From the NCBI GenBank assembly GCA_941918925.1, contig OW799233.1, forward strand, positions 153,244,845 through 153,308,844: a DNA stretch of 64,000 bases, given 5' to 3'. This document shows positions 35,831 to 48,021 of this stretch, one piece after another (position 1 is the stretch's first letter; every line of letters starts with the position of its first letter). Made by a program: the position numbers and the translations under genes. This DNA is from Phyto melanocephala (taxonomy: Eukaryota; Arthropoda; Insecta; Diptera; Rhinophoridae). A model generated the notes under the pieces. It was not told the origin of the DNA. It ran no database searches and saw only the letters and a list, made by a program, of their open reading frames with translations.

Positions 35831-36082
35831 TATATATTTTATATTGAAACATTTTAATTTTTATGCATTTTTGTGTGTCTATATTCACCTTGAATTAAAT
35901 GAATGGAAAATACGTCTGACACACCAACTTTTATGCACACCTCCCATGTAAGACAGGTTCTTAATTAAAAACTTATTTTTATATCTTATACATATAAATA
36001 CTATACCATATTGGTATTGCATATAGAAATTTTGTCACATTTTGAGTATCGCGCTCCTTAATGGATTTCATAAGTTTTTTTG

Positions 36083-36600
36083 TACCCTTCACATGAGAGT
36101 GTAAAAGTCTATATATAAGTTCGTCATTCCGTTTGTAATTTCTACCATATTCTACCAGTGTATTTATTTTGAATCCCCATATATAGAGAAATTGATTTAG
36201 TTAAGTCCGTCTGCCTGTTTATCCAGGTTAAAATCAACTTTTATATTTCATATCTCCATGGTATTAATTTACCAAATATGTATGCTTTCGAGAATCTTGT
36301 TATTGAAAGTCAGAGCGAAGGAATACGATTTAAATTGCATTATTTAATGTTTTACACATGGTCTTTAGAATTTTTATTTAAATCTTTTTAAGCAAAAATG
36401 TTTGTTAGAGATACATCTATTTTGGTTAACCCGACAGCGCTTCACAATTTACGTTGCTAATATAAGCAAAATAATTTCGTAGCTGGAAAATGGTTTCAAT
36501 ATATTTTAGAACTGTTTTTGTGTACAAATTTTCATTTTTAATTAGAAATTATGCATTTCGTCCTTTTATATATTTTTCATCTTTGGTTTCAAGTTTAAAC
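36083..36600 (+). mobile_element. HL element, subfamily 3, 5' fragment
   Basis: The fragment starts at a decayed hairpin TGTACCCTTCAC and has GTCATTCCGTTTGTAATTTC and GTTAAAATCAACTTTTA, as in other copies. It ends where a second, independent 5' portion begins at about 36603, so two 5' regions lie in tandem. Confidence 0.55.
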
Positions 36601-37095
36601 ATAGTAAACTTTATCATTCGGTTTGTAATTTCTTTAATATTCATTTCCGTTCCCATGGAGTATATGTTTGCTGAAAGTTTATAAGTTGAGGAGCAATGTC
36701 AGTCTATATGTTTGTCCATGGGTTGATTTAAATCAACTTTTAGAAGCAATAATATGTTGCACAACTCTATATAGAATGAATCTTTGGGAAATGTTTGGTA
36801 ATGAATCCCTAAAGAAAATCAACATAACTTTCTGATATATAAGCAAATCGACACGACTGCCTCAGTTTATTCGAATATTTTGACCAGAAGAATTAACATT
36901 TTTCAAGGATAGCTCATAGACACTTTTGTAACTAATTTTAGATACTATATGCCTTTGAGATTATTCTTAAAAGAATTTGAACAAATCGGCAAAGTTATAC
37001 ACAAAAGTTATCTCAAAAACTATGTTTTTTTGTAAATAATTTAAAGTTCTTTAAGCTTCTACATAATTGTTGAACACTCTTAACATACCAAAATA

Positions 37096-37955
37096 CAGGG
37101 TGGCTCAGAAAGACCGAAGTGGTGTGAATTCCTTATAACTTTTTTATTATAATTTTTTTTTTCTTTTCTATTCAGTATTTTGTAAAGAAGACTTGGACAA
37201 TTTATAATGGAGCAATACACAACTGAATAACGTGCCCAAATCCTTGAAATTTACTTTTCAAATCAACGGTCCATTGTGTTGACTCAGCGTGCATACCGTC
37301 GTCAATTTAATGTGCGGGTTGTACCCTCTCAGTCAACAATAAACCGTTTGGTTGCAAATTTTCGACAACATGGAACAGTAAGGAACCTTCCTGGTTCCGG
37401 CAGACTACGAACTGTCCATAGTTTTTTGAAAATGAACGAGGTGTCGCCATTTCCATCAATCGATATCGGTCTATGTTGGAAAATTTTGTAAGGCCAGCCA
37501 GGGAAAACCATCCGAAAATATGGTTCCAATAGGATGGAGCCACAGCGCACACTGCGAGGGCCAAAATGGCTCTTTTACGCGACGTCTTTGGTGAAAGAAT
37601 AATTTCGCGTAGAAGCAATTTTAATTGGCCTCCGCGTTCCCTGGATTTAACCGCTCCAGACTGTTTCCTTTGGGGTTATTTAAAAGGGAAAGTTTATGTT
37701 AATAAGCATAGGACTATTGAGGAATTAAAAACCAATATTCGAGACGAAATTAACAACATAACACCGAAAGTTTTGCGAAAGGTCATGGAAAGTGTGTTGG
37801 AAAGAGCACATTTGTGCGAAGCAGAAAATGGCCACCACTTGCGGGATATCATTTTTAATAACTAATCTAAAAATATTCCCTATAAATTTACAAAAAATTA
37901 AAAAAATATGTCTTAAATAAAAAGTTATAAGGAGTTCACACCACTTCGGTCTTTC
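37096..37955 (+). mobile_element. Internally deleted mariner-superfamily element
   Basis: The TIRs AGAAAGACCGAAGTGGTGTG, followed by AA[TC]TCCTTATAACTTTTT, are nearly perfect. The left tip CAGGGTGGCTC follows TA, but the right element stops at CTTTC and lacks the last 11 or so bases. The transposase starts at 37207 (MEQYTTE then a stop), has a helix-turn-helix (VLTQRAYRRQF and SQSTINRLVANF) and the RTVHS linker. It then jumps directly to ERGVAISINRYRSMLENFV. The first catalytic block is therefore deleted. The second survives after a stop as DGATAHTARAKMALLRDVFG and the third as WPPRSLDLTAPDCFLWGYLK. The C-terminal part to ADDIIFNN-like HLRDIIFNN (stop 37863-37865) is intact. Confidence 0.82.
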
Positions 37956-38207
37956 GCTGCACGCAAACAGTCAAATGGAGTCTGTATGACTCCGTTCTGA
38001 CAAATACCAGCCGCACTCTAAGAAACTATTGTTGAGAAAAACTGACAAATCGGTTACAAACTGAACCAGATATAAGCACAAAAACATATACTCTTTGGTG
38101 TTTTTCCTAAAACCCACAAATTGATCTTTTAGCTTCTGAAAAACAGAGCGAAGCAATGACGATATGAAAAGAAAGGGCTTCACTAGCAAACTATACCCGA
38201 TTTTACA

Positions 38208-38341
38208 ACCGGTGGAAAACCCGGTTTCTCACTGACGTTTTTTTTTTAATTTTCAGAAAAAGCAAAAATTTTTTTCATACACTGAATTTTAAACTATTTG
38301 AAAACCGGTTTCTTAACAAAGTCGAATAATCGATCACCCTA
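38208..38341. mobile_element. Miniature derivative of the hAT-like element
   Basis: CGATTTTACAACCGGTGG on the left and GTCGAATAATCGATCACCC on the right match the two ends of the element at 3129-4382, with almost all of the interior removed. The left tip is eroded, so its duplication cannot be read clearly. It interrupts the HL body. Confidence 0.65.
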
Positions 38342-38405
38342 CTATGTATATCATGGTAAAGGGCATTATCACATTCAACTCGGCTGAATATAGCATTCTT
38401 ACTTG

Positions 38406-39458
38406 TTTTTCTTTTATAAACCTGATAAATAAATCAACTAATTTCCTCTTTTTTACTCTTGACTTCACGGCACTAATTTCTTGGAATATCACGAATTCAA
38501 AACCCTGTGTGTACTGCAATAACACTCTCGTTAAATGTTTGAATGAATGCTTACAACTTTTATGCAACTGTCTCTATAGCTTTGAAAAGTTTTTTGCTGA
38601 TGTTGTTGTTTCCATATTTTAACTTTGTCTGCTTGCAGTATTTTGTCATGATTTTTTAGTTCTCACATCAACTGCATACAAGGTTAAAAGTTGTTATTAA
38701 ATTTTCATAAAAATTTAAGCCATTGATATGAAATTTATATCAAGGACTTTATAACGAATACACAAGCCAGAGATGATATATAAATTTATTTATACTTAAT
38801 GCTGTTGCTGTTGCTGTTTGCTTCCTTTTATTGTTTGTAAATTCTGATTGTTGGCAAATAAATTAAGGTCACAAATAATATTTCTATAGCAATAAGGAAA
38901 AACTGTCTAAGTCTGTTTTAATAGTTTTCAAGCAAAGAGCATATAAATTTTTTTAAATTGATTGCCTTTAAAATATGAACGCGCTATATAATTTAAAAAG
39001 GATAACCGGTTAAGTATATTTAGTGTAATGTTAAGCTCAACTAAGTTATTATTCCAAATGATAAGCATACATGGCACATCTTCCTGCAAAGTGATTAAAA
39101 AAATTGCAAATTAGCCTCGCGCTTGTATTGGAATTGAGAAATTTTAATAGTATTAATATCCCAATTTTAAATATGTCAACTTAAGCAGTTATTCCGTTTG
39201 CCACAGATCTGTAGAATATTATTGATTTTTTATTGTTGCTGTAATTATAAGTTGAAATAATGTTTATTGTTATACAGTGTTGCTAACAGCAAAATATTTA
39301 TGATTTGTTTCGTAGTTCTGGAAACGTTTTTTATCTATGTTTTTATATATGCATTTCTAAAATCAAGTCTTAAAGTTCACAACAAAAAATACTGATTAAC
39401 ATTTTCTAATTATAGGTCTTTTGTTTTTGGTTATTTTTTAATGTGAATTATATTTTAA
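38406..39458. other. Intergenic DNA
   Basis: A TGCTGT run at about 38802-38818 is present. Two opposite frames at 38334-38622 are not recognised as protein. No gene is seen. Confidence 0.4.
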
Positions 39459-40870
39459 ACTAGCATATTGTCCGCTACTTCGATAAGCAGGTCTTACTAT
39501 TTACTGAATACTCAAGTCCTTTTTTTAATTACTAAACGTTTACTGGTTAAAATTATGAAAATATTTTTTCTCCGATTCATTGTAGTTAGAAAAAAAAATA
39601 CAGTAAGGATATATCGAGGATATATTTTAAATTCACAATATGCAAAAATGACTTAAAAAAAATAAAAATAGCATTTTGTCCTTCACTGTAATTTTCAAAG
39701 TCAACTTGGATTATTAGTACCAACTTTCAGAATTCTATGTATACAAAATATAAAAACTGCGAAAAAAATGAGATCTGGTTTGTCGTCCATAAGATTTAGA
39801 GTTAGAATTCGGATTAAAAACCACACACTTTAAGAATCTATGTTTACAAACGTAATAATACAAAAAGGACAATGAAAATGCGAAAAGGCACCTTTTGTTT
39901 TGCTCTTATCATTTTTATACTCAATTTGAACCAACAGCTCCTTATTTCAAAATTCTTTCTTTATAAACGTATAACACACAAAGAGTACAATAAAAATTTT
40001 AAATAGAACCTTTTTGGATGCCCATAATATTTTCTGTCTAACCTTGTATCAATAGTCAGTAATTTCGAAATTCTAGCCTCGCAAACGATGAAAATACTAT
40101 AAGTACCATAAAACAGTTAAGTACTTTTTTGGTCGCCCATAATATTTTCTGTCTCACCTCGTATGAATAGCCACTAATAGCGAAATTCTAGCTTCATAAA
40201 CGTAAAGAATATAAAAAGTACCCAAAAAAACAGAAGAGTACCTTTTTTGGGTTTTCCATATCAATGTATAAATTCCAAGTTTAAAATGTTTAATTATTTA
40301 TGCAACAAAAAAATATTGTCATAGACATGATTTAAAGTCCGTAAATCTACTCTATTTCGCATATAAGTAATTATGTTCTAAAAAGGACCAAACTGTTTTC
40401 CCGAATTTTCCCCTTTCTACCCTGTTATGAATGTGTTTAAATTTATACAAAATTACATTATTTTGTATGTCTGGTGAAATCCCTATTAAAATTTTTTCCG
40501 AATTGGCTCTGTAATTAGGAAATGTACACATTTTCCGGTGTTTTCCCCTTTTTGGTACCTTTTTTGTCCCCTAAATTAATTGTCAATATTCTATAAGGCA
40601 ATAATTAGTATCAAATTTTGTCCCATTAAATAATATTAGAAAAGTTACTTTTAAAAAAGTACCAAAAATAGGGACAATTTTTACCCTTTATACATACTAA
40701 TTTGAAAAAAGTGCCGAAATGCTATTAATATTTTTTTTACGCTGGAGGTATACATTGAAAGAGGAACCGATTGTCCAAAGTTCATGCCTCAAGCTCTTTG
40801 CGTTTGGGCTGTGCGATGTTGAATCTGTCAGTCAGTCAGTCAATCACGTTACTATTTTATATATATTGAT
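39459..40870 (+). mobile_element. Minisatellite-bearing element G, copy 1
   Basis: The element begins ACTAGCATATTGTCCGCTAC and ends in GTCAGTCAGTCA, CACGTTACT, then TATATATTGAT. The second copy (48863-51025) has the same ends and matches throughout. The interior has about four diverged units spaced roughly 119 bp apart, each with a GTACCTTTTTGG...CCATAATATTT core near 39780, 39893, 40012, 40131 and 40249. The later part has TTTTCCCCTTT and TGGTACCTTTTTTGTCCCC motifs. There is no coding capacity. The superfamily is not known. Confidence 0.68.
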
Positions 40871-41046
40871 TAATGTAATTATTTATTTTTATAAAAAATT
40901 TTTAAATAAAAATGAAATGTTTGCCAGGCAAAGAAATAAATGAATAAAATATCATAAAAATTTTGAATTTTTTCAAGAATCGGTAAACTTAATCGGTAAA
41001 AATAAAAAGGGTGGCCAATCTGCAGGAGATAGAACCGGTATGTACT
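40871..41046. other. Short spacer
   Basis: No recognised feature. Confidence 0.3.
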
Positions 41047-41250
41047 TACATGGTAGGTATGAAAAAACATGGTTGTGGTTTTCACAATCGAAGAGCACAT
41101 ACTATGATTGAATTTTATGTTTGTGGCTTGAACATATAATGGTTGCCTTTTATAATTATTATATTTATTTAAAATATCATGAAATAATCTTATTATGAAT
41201 ACAAAAAATATAAACAATCTTTGCTATTATCAGAGGCAAATTATTGGTTT
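41047..41250 (-). mobile_element. Family F, terminal fragment
   Basis: From GAAAAAACATGGTTGTGG on, the sequence matches the left end of the element at 1819-2559 for about 170 bp (AATCGAAGAGCA, ATACTATGATTGAATT, ATATAATGGTTGCC). The outermost tip is altered and the other end is missing. Confidence 0.6.
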
Positions 41251-41555
41251 TTGCTGTTATTTATATTAGATGCACTTTTTCTTTAATATACATATACTTT
41301 CATCCAAATACATACAAATATGCACATTTACCGTTAGCTGTTTGTATTACTTACAGAAAAAAAAATAGATAAAATAAAATGTTCGCTTTTCTCTTATTCA
41401 TACACGTAGATTTATCTTAGTTTTTCTTATTGTTTTATTTTTAAGTTCTAAATATATACAAGAGTGGTTGCTATGTTGTGTTACATTAAGCAAAATTATT
41501 AAGGATTATCGTTTTTAGGATTTAATGTACTTTGATATCCAATATTCGGTATTTT

Positions 41556-43591
41556 TATACCCACCACCAAAAGAATGGTAATAAGGGGGTACATATATTT
41601 TGTCAATCCGCTTGTAATACATTGAAGTATCAATTTTAGACTCCAAAAAGAATATATTTTCTGAGTCCTGGTTTCATTTTATGACGATCTAGCTATGTCC
41701 GTCCGTCTGTTGAAAGCACATTTTAAAAGATTTTTAAATCTTTAGTGACCGCGTATACTAAATGTATATATGGGCCAAATCTAGTAATTAAAAATATACA
41801 CAGTACAAGCTTCCCAATATTTAAAACCAAGGGTCCAAAATATAGGGCAAATATATTTATAATGGATTTGCCCCCTTCAACCCCACAATATTGGTATCAA
41901 GTGAAAGGACTTGACTAGCAGAATACAGCTAACAATGTAAGAAATCAGTATCAAAGATGGCGTTAAAAAAAGCAAAATGGCGTACAATACAGTGAAAGAA
42001 AATTTAAAACTTGAAATGGTACTGACCACCAAGCAAAAGATTACTTTTTTCAACATTACAAACTTACAAAGAAAAAAAAACAGAAACGCATAAATTTAAA
42101 AATTAATTTATTTTAATAAAAAAAATATATATATTTTGGTTAAGAAACTTGAAACTATTTTATTTTTGGTATAAGCATTTAAGTAAATGCATATGTATGT
42201 ATAATTTAATATATATAATATAATTTAATATAATAGTCTTGGACTGTTAGTCACTTGGATCATGAGTAATATTATAATTGTAACAACAGGAATTATTTGA
42301 TTTTAATAGATCTTTAGTTTAATTTAAATTTGAAAGAGTTTGTACTTGCAAACGATTTCTTTTTTTTTTTTTTTTGTTTTTGTATCATTTTGCATTGAAA
42401 ATGGCGCTCAACTGCTGCTGACGAATGGCGTATTGGCAAAAACCCGATAGAGATACACCAGGAGACATAAGCTCGTTCATTTCGTTTTAAATTTGGCTTA
42501 CATTTTTCCAAAAAATCGAAATTTCTTACTTTTTTAAATATTTTATTTCTGGGAGATCCGCTAACGCACGAAATTGGGAATTGATCGCTTCAAATTTATG
42601 TTGCTCATTTGGAAACAAAATCAATAATAATGTTACTATGTTATTGGTCTTACTGGCAATAACATTTTCAAGCGTAAAATCGTTAATCATAGTTAAATTT
42701 TATTTTCGAAATTAAATTCGTTTTTAATCACAAAGTTTAAAGTCAAGCGATTTTGCAACTATCTTGACTTTGTCAATAACTTCATGTAAATGGTTTTCAT
42801 CTAAGTTTAAACTTACTAAGGTCGTGTTATCTAAAACTTCATTTTGTATGATGTTTCTTGCCACTTGTAAAAATAAATATCTCATTCTGGAGTGCAAAAT
42901 GTTTATCATTACTTCTTCGGACTGCATTTCGATATTCACATTGTTAATTATTTTTAAAATGTATGACAAAAATAAAAAATATATCTTTGTTTTAACTTTT
43001 TAAATTTCTCTTCCAATTAATTAATATTAATTTATATGCCCACTTTTAAAGTTATTAAAACTCAAAAAATCTTCAACCACAGCCTGTCTCAAAATCCATC
43101 TAGTTTCGGCATACCATAGAATCACGTGAACTTCTGTGCCAAAATAGTCCTGAATTTTTTGAAGTTCTTCGTTTCGACTCGAGCTATTACAAAAGTAAAA
43201 ACTTATTTTCTTCATAAATTTATCAATTTCTTTAGGTGGATATAAATAAGCTGCAAACGATACTAAGTCATTATTGCTAATTTTTTGCTGATTCCTTACT
43301 TGTTTGGGTGTTTAGGCAATGTTGTCAATGTTTAAAAAAATAGCATCGCAAAATTTCAAAACAAACAAGGAAGCATAACAAGAAAAGAGTACTTAAACTT
43401 TCGTGGGGGTACCGTGGTATTTTTTAGATTAAAAAGTACTGAAAATAGTACCATAGTACTGAATTTTCCACCACTGGTATAATATCAAAACTGATATCTA
43501 GGCTAAGCTACGACGTGGTCACTATATCTTTGTATATAATGGTGAAGGGTATTATCAGATTCGTTATGGTTGAATATATTACTCTCACTTG
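41556..43591 (+). mobile_element. HL element, subfamily 2/3 mosaic, with hAT debris inside
   Basis: The 5' end TATACCCACCACC...AAGGGGGTACA has the subfamily 2 loop, while the body (CCAATATTTAAAACCAAGGG, AAAGGACTTGACTAGCAG) matches subfamily 3. The 3' end has GTGAAGGGTATTATCAGATTCG (GTGAAGGGTATTATC then AGATTCG), hairpin at 43559-43575, a 12-nt spacer and CTTG at 43588-43591. Between about 42050 and 43400 the body is replaced by hAT-type transposase remains. Confidence 0.6.
42314..43330 (-). pseudogene. hAT-family (DUF4371-like) transposase relic
   Basis: Read on the minus strand, the order is right for a hAT-derived protein. First comes RNEELQKIQDYFGTEVHVIL, then WYAETRWILRQAVVEDFLSF (43160-43060), matching the E/H-ETRW-L-QAVV block. 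Next is IINNVNIEMQSEEVMINILH and further helices (42969-42724), then NEQHKFEAINSQFRALADLP (about 42620-42560). The last part is IRHSSAAVERHFQ (about 42440-42400), the HSSAxVER(I/V)FS dimerisation motif at the hAT C-terminus. Stops and frame changes between blocks show it is dead. The N-terminal BED finger and the first catalytic residues are not seen. Confidence 0.68.
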
Positions 43592-45346
43592 TTTAACATA
43601 CTTTAAAAAATTTGTATTATTTTTTTTTTATTAAAACTTAATTTTAATTCTGTTGCATACAAAATATTTTTCAAACTTTAAAAAAGCTTTAATTTCGATT
43701 AGGGACACCCTAAATTTTACAACCATCATCCTTCATATTTGCATACATTGTTTAAGTACACATTATTCTTATTATTGCAAAAGTTCTAAATTTATCATGT
43801 TCATAAGCATGGATGTGTGTGTAATTTTGTGTACACATGTCTATATATTTATGAGATTTCTGCATGTAAACGACTGTATGTGTATACTCAAGTATAAGTA
43901 TATTTTAAAGAAATATTTTTTGTATTTGCAATACCCTTCAGGCCGGAAGTAATTGTTGCAGTTGTTCTATGAAAAGAAAAGCAAAAACCTAAAACAAAGA
44001 AATACGAGGAAATATGGTTAAATACAAAAGAGAAAAGCTTAAACGCTTAAAGATATTAAATTTTATAAAATACTTAAGGAAAATATATTATTTTTTATAA
44101 AATTTATATTTTATATTTATGGGCCATTTAAGCGTTTAAGCAAGGATTTTTTTCCAGTTTTCTAAAATAAATTAATAAAGTAAAATAAAACAAAACAGAT
44201 AGAAAAATTTAAATACTACGTTAAAAAATATCAGCAAAAATTAAAACTGATAAAACGAACATGCGTAATAAAAATTCAATTTTCACTACCACTATCACTT
44301 GTTTGTTAACTTTTGCTCAACAAAAAAAAAAAAAAAAAAAAACAGATTTTAAAACTTAAAAAATTTTAATTGTGAATTTAAAGTTGGTAATTTAAGTTTT
44401 GTTTAAGTGTTGTTTAAGTATCGTTTACGTGTCGTTTATTTGTGCAGTGCAAAAATTAATTTAATTTTTTAAAAGAGATTAAAAATAAAAGTCATTTTAA
44501 TATAAACGCGAAACCTGGCCACCGATCAAATATCTCAGGAATTTTCAGTTTAAATCTTTTAGATATTCCAAATTTGGTAATTTCAATGAAGGCTTTCGTC
44601 TCCTTTACATACACTTAAATGCTGGGCGTTGATAGAGAAAATATTTCAATGCATGCTCTTTATATTTTATTATCTAACACTATTTATAAAATATATTTTA
44701 TTATCTCAGGACTCAATGGAATTCTAAACCTTTTTAAGTTAGGACATAAAAAAATCGGTAAAATTCGGAAAAATGAATAAGTCACTTTTAAAACTTATAA
44801 AATTAATGTTTCTACAGTTTTTTAAGTTTAACTTACATTATATCTTTTTTCTAACTAGAGTTTTAAAAAGCTTTTGATGTTTATTTTGTACATATGAACG
44901 TATATGTGATTAACACTGGCTCTTTTATATCAGCATATATTACGATAAATCAGTTCCCTGATGCAGGCTTCTACCATCCTTCCCCTTAGTTCCTTCCATC
45001 ACATTCCCTAAGATAATCGATATTCATATTAAAAATAAAAAGATTTTATAAATTAAAAAAAGAATTCTAAATGTTTGCAAGAGTGAACAAATGAAAGCCT
45101 GTAAGGAACTTTTTTAAAATTAACCATTGCGACGTAATATGTTCCAATTTTGCTTTTTTCGCTATATCAGCGATGACAGCTGTAATGTCGTCTTTAGCGC
45201 TGAAATTGTGGCTAGCTTGTCCCTGTACACGAGAGATGAATTTCCACAAAAAATAGACTAAGAAGTTGGATCAACTTGTCTTATCTTGGCAATCAATGGC
45301 TTGTTCCAAAGCGTAAGTTTAACTGCTCACCAAATTCACCTCTCAA
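43592..45346. other. AT-rich intergenic DNA
   Basis: A run of about 20 A residues is near 44322-44341. A 60-codon minus-strand frame at 45067-45249 (with KDDITAVIADIAKKAK) has protein-like composition but no recognised family. Confidence 0.35.
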
Positions 45347-46404
45347 TACACACAAAGAAAAACCATGGCAATGATATGATCACGACAGTCATATTATATT
45401 CTTTATAACAGTATTTGGTTATCGAAAACAAGTAATAGTTATCTTAGTTATGTTTTATCATTTGTTTGGTCACAATAACCAATCATTTGTTTGAATTTTA
45501 TCATTTAATGTTTGCTTTTTATGAAAACTTCGATATGGTTATGCTTTTAAAATAGTATGACTTACAAAATTATTATGATAAAAAATGTATCATGTCTCTA
45601 CAAAAATAACATTATATTTGAAGCAATTTAAATTTAAAAACAACTATTTAATGATTATTGAAACAACAGTATGAGTATAAAGCAACCACGCTATGATATG
45701 TTTTAATCATAATTTGTTTCCAAGCGTTCTTCTTCTTGTTAAATGAATTTTTATTATTCAAAAGCTTGACGTAAACAAAAAGTATATAAAAATGTTAAAG
45801 AAATAATTAAAATAAACAATAAAATGTTCCAAAAATTATAGAAAAATTTGTATTTATAAATGTAAGTACGACAAATAAGATCAGTAATTTATTATGTATG
45901 TCTATTTAATATATTTGTTTCTTAAAACTCCTACAGTCAGTACGGGACCCAAACAAGTTCCTTTTAAACATTCTACAATACGATATTCAATTTCGTTTCA
46001 ATTGAAATTTAATGTCAATGTCGGCCCTTTGGATTTTACTCTAAATATTGTTTTGCTATGTAGCCTGATGGTTTACAAGTCTGATTTATGCTGCCTTATT
46101 TATGCCTGAGCGGTTGCTGGTTAGCTTCTGACCACAGGTGAATGTTGGAGATTGTTGAGTACAAATGCACCCTCAGAATCTTGCGGAGATATATATTTTT
46201 GTTGAAATAAAATGTGTTTTAGAAAAAAACAAAAATTTAGTATTTAATTTTTAGTCACAGTATGATAATTGCATGATACTTTTAAGTTAACAAAATTATA
46301 ATTATGTGCAACCATTATATGTTTTAACTACAATCATACAATTCAATCATAAAATGTTGCTCTTAGATTATGATTACCACAACTATGTTTTTTCTTTGCT
46401 TGTA
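45347..46404 (+). mobile_element. TIR DNA element, family F, inverted full-length copy
   Basis: The left end TACACACAAAGAAAAACC and the right end TTTTTTCTTTGCTTGTA are the TIRs, and both subterminal regions align with the copy at 1819-2559 in opposite orientation. About 330 bp in the middle (about 45900-46230) have no counterpart in that copy and may be an insertion. It contains ACAGTCAGTACGGGACCC near 45935 and is not recognised. No transposase is seen. Confidence 0.7.
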
Positions 46405-46745
46405 GGTTTCTTGTATTGCATGCTGTGTTGCATGTGGTACTGTCCTGTTGAAAACACATGTCAACCAAGTCGAATTTTTCCAATTTGGACTTTCATCGTT
46501 CTTATAATTCCGCCGGCCAACAAACCACATAAAATAGTGCATCTTCTGGTATAAATTTGCTGAACATAAACTGCCTCTGACTTCTCTTTACACCAAATTC
46601 TGTAATTCTGCTTGTTGAGCTAAAAACAATCTTCGTCGCAGAAGACAATTTAATCTATAAAAAATATTTACCAAGCAACAAGCTTTTAATAATAAAATTC
46701 AATTATACGCAAGCATTGTTCGTTTGTTAGTCTATTGATGGTGTA
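46405..46745 (-). pseudogene. Mariner transposase relic
   Basis: On the minus strand TNEQCLRIIEFYY (about 46722-46684) resembles the mariner N-terminus. An internal deletion leads to IVFCDEDCF, the first catalytic block (usually FSDEAHF), then LNKQNYRIW, ILCGLLAGGII and, in another frame, CFQQDSTTCNTA with the second catalytic Asp. The third block is missing because the relic abuts the right end of the family F element. Confidence 0.62.
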
Positions 46746-47034
46746 ATGGCAATCTTTACGGATCTGTTTAGGCTTTGCCACTTGACACGATTTGTTTTAC
46801 ACTTGCAAAATTTACACTAAAAACCATTTGCATTTGACAAGCATTTGACATTGCAATTTTGCACAATTGCAAATGTATTCTAATTGTGTACACTTTGTTA
46901 GTGTAAGGTAAAAATATACTCTACTATTTTATATATGCACTGATGCTACAGATTTTGCACAAAATTTTGAACAAGGCTTACAAATTATTTTGAATTGTGT
47001 TTTAAAGGCCATTATGTCTTATGGATATGGATAG
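46746..47034. other. Intergenic DNA
   Basis: No recognised feature. Confidence 0.3.
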
Positions 47035-47250
47035 ATTAATATAAAAAGGGCGTATCTATTTTTTTTTTTAATGTTTCCTGGTAGTTAACTAACAAACACA
47101 TTACATCAACATCAAAAATTTCTTAGGCCATGGTTAATTGTATTTAAAGTCACATAAAAATTTCCGAATTTATTTCATATTTTATTTAGTTGTATATTCA
47201 GCAGTAAAGTAATTGAAAATCGAGATACGCCCTTTTCATATTTAATATTA
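47035..47250. mobile_element. Short inverted-repeat element (MITE)
   Basis: ATTAATATAAAAAGGGCGTA with TCTAT on the left recurs inverted as GATACGCCCTTTTCATATTT on the right, about 190 bp apart. There is no coding capacity. A related single arm lies near 1506. Confidence 0.55.
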
Positions 47251-47730
47251 AAAACATTTCTGCACAGATTATTGTTTATATTCTTTTATGTGTTTTTTTT
47301 AATTGCCACAAAATATGGCTACAATCCTGACATAAAAAATTGTTTTAATCACAACCAGCCATGTGTTACAATTGTTTTTTACGCATGAATGCATCCAATA
47401 TTCCAAAAAATATAGTTAATTTATATTAGATATAAAATAATAAAAAGAAAAAATCAAAAAAGCCATGGTTACGACATTATGATGACGGTAATAAGATACA
47501 CGCTATAACGTTATTTAGTTCCCGCAAACAGCTTTTATTTGCTTTCGTTTCTTTATAACTTTTATTTTGTCGCGACAGCCTTTTTTAACTTAATTATTAA
47601 ATGTTTTCTCGTTATGAAAAATTTTATAAATTTATTATGACTAAAGTAGTGTCATGTCATTACAAAAATTAGAATAGTAAATTGGCCCATTGGCACCACT
47701 ACCAAAAATATGTAGCTACCTACATGTACA

Positions 47731-48021
47731 TGCACACTGAAAACAAAAATCAAGTAATCCGTACTTGAATCAAGCCGTAGCGGTGTCAGAAGTACGGTAA
47801 GTACGGATTTTCTTAAACCAAGTACAAAAAGAAATAAAACTTGTTTCAAGTGAAGTAAAACTTAATTTAAGAATTTCTGCGCTTGATTTGTCAAAACAAT
47901 CCCGCTTGGGCTTGTTTTAAGTAAACCCAAGTACGAAACGTACTTAAATTTTCAAGTACGATTTCGGCTAAATTCAAGAATTTTATTCTTAAATTTAGTA
48001 CGGCATTTTTCTTTTTGTGCA
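47731..48021. mobile_element. MITE with TGCACA tips and AAGTACG repeats
   Basis: The tips TGCACACTGAAAACAAAAA and TTTTTCTTTTTGTGCA are inverse to each other. The interior contains many direct and inverted copies of AAGTACG and CTTGTTTYAAGT. It has no coding capacity. Confidence 0.5.

Larger units (their letters stand above)
36603..38405 (+). mobile_element. HL element, subfamily 3, with nested mariner and mini-hAT
   Basis: The body has TTCGGTTTGTAATTTC, GATTTAAATCAACTTTTAG and AAATCGGCAAAGTTATA before the mariner at 37096-37955. It resumes with ACTGACAAATCGGTTACAAA and AAGAAAGGGCTTCACTAGC, is interrupted again by a hAT derivative (38208-38341), and ends in GGGCATTATCACATTC, a hairpin at 38373-38389, a 12-nt spacer and CTTG at 38402-38405. 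Confidence 0.68.

Noticed and set aside
38334..38622. Overlapping frames on both strands
   Set aside because: They begin inside the HL 3' end and show no protein motif.
45067..45249. 60-codon minus-strand frame containing KDDITAVIADIAKKAK
   Set aside because: It could be a transposon scrap but matches no motif I can name.
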